Shown: positions 61,679 through 64,000 of the stretch, piece by piece | Position numbering within the stretch: position 1 is the first letter of the stretch | Layout of the letters: every line of letters starts with the position of its first letter | Notes under the pieces: model-generated | Database searches by the model: none | Told to the model about the DNA's origin: nothing | What the model saw: only the letters and a program-made list of their open reading frames with translations | Source: Desulfobacteraceae bacterium | GTDB lineage: Bacteria; Desulfobacterota; Desulfobacteria; Desulfobacterales; RPRI01 | Direction: 5' to 3' | Assembly (NCBI GenBank): GCA_011391695.1 | Contig: JAABQB010000005.1 | Span: 1 to 64,000, forward strand | Length of the DNA: 64,000 bases | Program-made: the position numbers and the translations under genes

Positions 61679-62989
61679 ATGAAACATAAGACCCCTTTGT
61701 TGGATCAGCTTGAAAGCGGGCCGTGGCCGAGCTTTGTATCTGATCTGAAGCAAGAGGCAGAAGTTAGAGCAAAAAACGTGAAAGGTATTAATTACCAGAT
61801 CCCGGTTGACGTTTGCGATGATCTTCTTGGAATTCTGGAACTTTCTTACAAGCACAAAAGAACTCACTGGAAACACGGTGGGATTGTCGGTGTTTTCGGT
61901 TATGGTGGAGGCGTTATCGGAAGGTATTGCGATCAGCCGGAAATGTTTCCCGGGGTTGCTCATTTCCATACCATGCGCGTAAGCCAGCCCGCCGGTAAGT
62001 TCTATACCTCAAAATATTTAAAGCAGCTTTGCGACCTTTGGGAGTTTCGCGGCAGCGGTATTACAAACATGCATGGTTCGACAGGAGATATAGTATGGAT
62101 CGGAACGACAACTCCACAACTTGAGGAGATCTTTTTCGAATTGACCCATACATTTAATCAGGATCTGGGAGGTTCAGGCTCAAACCTGAGAACTCCTTCA
62201 GATTGTATCGGCTCGGCACGCTGTGAATACTCCTGCTATGACACCCAGCATTTATGTCATACTCTTACAAACGATTATCAGGACGAACTTCATCGCCCGG
62301 CATTCCCCTATAAATTCAAGTTTAAGTTTGACGGCTGTCCCAACTGCTGCGTTGCATCAATCGCACGTTCAGACATGTCATTTATAGGCACCTGGAAGGA
62401 CGACATCCGACTCGATCAGAAAGCTGTTAAAGCATATGTTGGCGGCGAATATGCTCCTAATGCAGGGGCTCATTCAGGACGTGACTGGGGTAAGTTTGAT
62501 ATCCAGAAAGAAGTCATTAATCTTTGCCCGACAGACTGCATGCGTTATGAAGGCGGCAAACTCGAAATCAACAACCGAGAGTGTACAAGGTGCATGCACT
62601 GCATTAACGTTATGCCGCGGGCTCTGAGAATCGGTAACGATAGAGGCCTTTCAATACTGGTTGGAGCCAAGGCTCCGATTCTTGACGGCGCCCAGATGGG
62701 TTCTCTCCTTGTTCCTTTTGTTAAGGCGGAAGAGCCTTATGACGAAATCAAAGCGGTGATTGAAGCTGTTTGGGATTGGTGGATGGAAGAAGGAAAGAAC
62801 CGTGAAAGACTCGGCGAGTTAATCAAACGCCAGGGTTTCCAGAAACTTCTTGAGATGACAAATATCAAACCGATGCCACAGCATGTTAAAGAGCCCCGAT
62901 CCAATCCTTACATCTTCTGGAAAGAGGATGAGGTTGAAGGCGGCTTTACTGGCGACATTAACGAATTCAGAAAATACCATCAGAGATAG
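61679..62989 (+). CDS. dsrA: Dissimilatory sulfite reductase alpha subunit
   Basis: Siroheme/4Fe-4S motif CIGSARCEYSCYDTQHLC...KFDGCPNCCVASIARSD, ferredoxin CTRCMHCINVMP. Confidence 0.98.
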   Translation: MKHKTPLLDQLESGPWPSFVSDLKQEAEVRAKNVKGINYQIPVDVCDDLLGILELSYKHKRTHWKHGGIVGVFGYGGGVIGRYCDQPEMFPGVAHFHTMRVSQPAGKFYTSKYLKQLCDLWEFRGSGITNMHGSTGDIVWIGTTTPQLEEIFFELTHTFNQDLGGSGSNLRTPSDCIGSARCEYSCYDTQHLCHTLTNDYQDELHRPAFPYKFKFKFDGCPNCCVASIARSDMSFIGTWKDDIRLDQKAVKAYVGGEYAPNAGAHSGRDWGKFDIQKEVINLCPTDCMRYEGGKLEINNRECTRCMHCINVMPRALRIGNDRGLSILVGAKAPILDGAQMGSLLVPFVKAEEPYDEIKAVIEAVWDWWMEEGKNRERLGELIKRQGFQKLLEMTNIKPMPQHVKEPRSNPYIFWKEDEVEGGFTGDINEFRKYHQR

Positions 62990-63001
62990 GGGGTAAAGAC
63001 C

Positions 63002-64000
63002 ATGGCATTCATATCCTCAGGATACAATAAAGACAAACCGATGGAAAACAGGATAACCGACATCGGTCCGAGAAAATACGATGAGTTCTATCATCCGATA
63101 ATTGCTAAAAACAAAGGCAAATGGCTGTATCACGAAATTCTTGAACCGGGTGTTCTGGTTCATGTTTCCGAAACAGGCGATAAAATATTTACAGTAAGAG
63201 TCGGCGGCTGCCGTTTGATGAGCTGCACACATATCCGCGAAATCTGCGAAATCGCAGACAAGCATTGCGGCGGATATTTAAGATTTACAACCAGAAACAA
63301 CATAGAGTTTTTTGTTGACAGCCTGGATAAAGTTGCTCCTTTGAAAAAAGATCTTGAGAGCAGAAAATTCGCAGGTGGAAGTTTCAAGTTCCCGGTCGGC
63401 GGCACAGGCGCCGGAGTCACCAATATAGTTCACACCCAGGGATGGATTCATTGCCATACACCGGCAACAGATGCTTCCGGACCGGTAAAGGCCACAATGG
63501 ATGTGCTGTTTGATGATTTCAAAAGCATGAGGATGCCTGCTCAATTGCGTGTTTCTCTTGCATGCTGCCTCAACATGTGCGGCGCTGTTCATTGCTCTGA
63601 TATCGCTATTCTCGGATATCACCGCAAACCGCCTATGATTGACAATGAGTATCTGGATAAGATGTGCGAAATTCCGCTCGCAATAGCTGCCTGTCCGACA
63701 GCAGCCATCAAGCCTGCAAAAGTTGAGGTTAACGGTGTAAAATTAAACAGCGTCTCCATAAACAACGATCGCTGCATGTACTGCGGCAACTGTTACACAA
63801 TGTGTCCTTCGATGCCTCTTGCAGACGCTGTCGGCGACGGCATAGTAATCATGGCCGGCGGCAAGGTTTCAAACAGGATAAGCGCACCGAAATTCTCCAA
63901 AGTCGTAGTAGCTTTCCTGCCCAACGAAACGCCGCGCTGGCCCCAGACAACAGCTGTAATTAAGAATATGGTGGAAGCTTATGCCAAAGACGCAAACAAA
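63002..64000 (+). CDS. dsrB: Dissimilatory sulfite reductase beta subunit (truncated by window end)
   Basis: Open frame [34 protein letters not shown]...[19 protein letters not shown]...[16 protein letters not shown], no stop before 64000. Confidence 0.97.
   Translation, partial: MAFISSGYNKDKPMENRITDIGPRKYDEFYHPIIAKNKGKWLYHEILEPGVLVHVSETGDKIFTVRVGGCRLMSCTHIREICEIADKHCGGYLRFTTRNNIEFFVDSLDKVAPLKKDLESRKFAGGSFKFPVGGTGAGVTNIVHTQGWIHCHTPATDASGPVKATMDVLFDDFKSMRMPAQLRVSLACCLNMCGAVHCSDIAILGYHRKPPMIDNEYLDKMCEIPLAIAACPTAAIKPAKVEVNGVKLNSVSINNDRCMYCGNCYTMCPSMPLADAVGDGIVIMAGGKVSNRISAPKFSKVVVAFLPNETPRWPQTTAVIKNMVEAYAKDANK

Overview
The window looks like a chromosomal segment of a sulfate-reducing deltaproteobacterium (Desulfobacteraceae-like), judged from a dsrMKJOP operon, dsrAB and a tetraheme cytochrome. 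From left to right it holds: an iron-uptake block (fmdB, a Fur-FeoA fusion, feoA, feoB, a radical SAM gene); pyrR and moaB; a glycogen cluster (AGL-like debranching enzyme, glgP, glgA, glgB); an origin-proximal core (split rdgC, dnaN, gyrB, archaeal-type thymidylate synthase, asnS, TIGR03960-like radical SAM, rng/rne, rpmH, rnpA, yidD, yidC, jag, mnmE, and a perfect 16-bp parS-like site); dsrMKJOP with an RsbRD_N-like gene upstream; acnA; a sensor kinase/sigma-54 response-regulator pair; a diadenylate cyclase-YbbR fusion; ilvE, a dapA-family gene; and dsrA plus the start of dsrB, which is cut by the window end. I saw no tRNA, rRNA, CRISPR array or IS element. The most interesting non-standard signals are: (1) the gap after the NtrC-type regulator, with palindromes, a GG-N10-GC sigma-54 promoter match, a strong terminator and an opposing 17-aa ORF with an ideal Shine-Dalgarno; (2) a five-hairpin intergenic array; (3) a MITE-like palindrome with perfect 14-bp ends upstream of dsrA; (4) the CdaA-YbbR and Fur-FeoA fusions; (5) rdgC apparently split into two genes. 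All family assignments are by eye, with no database search.
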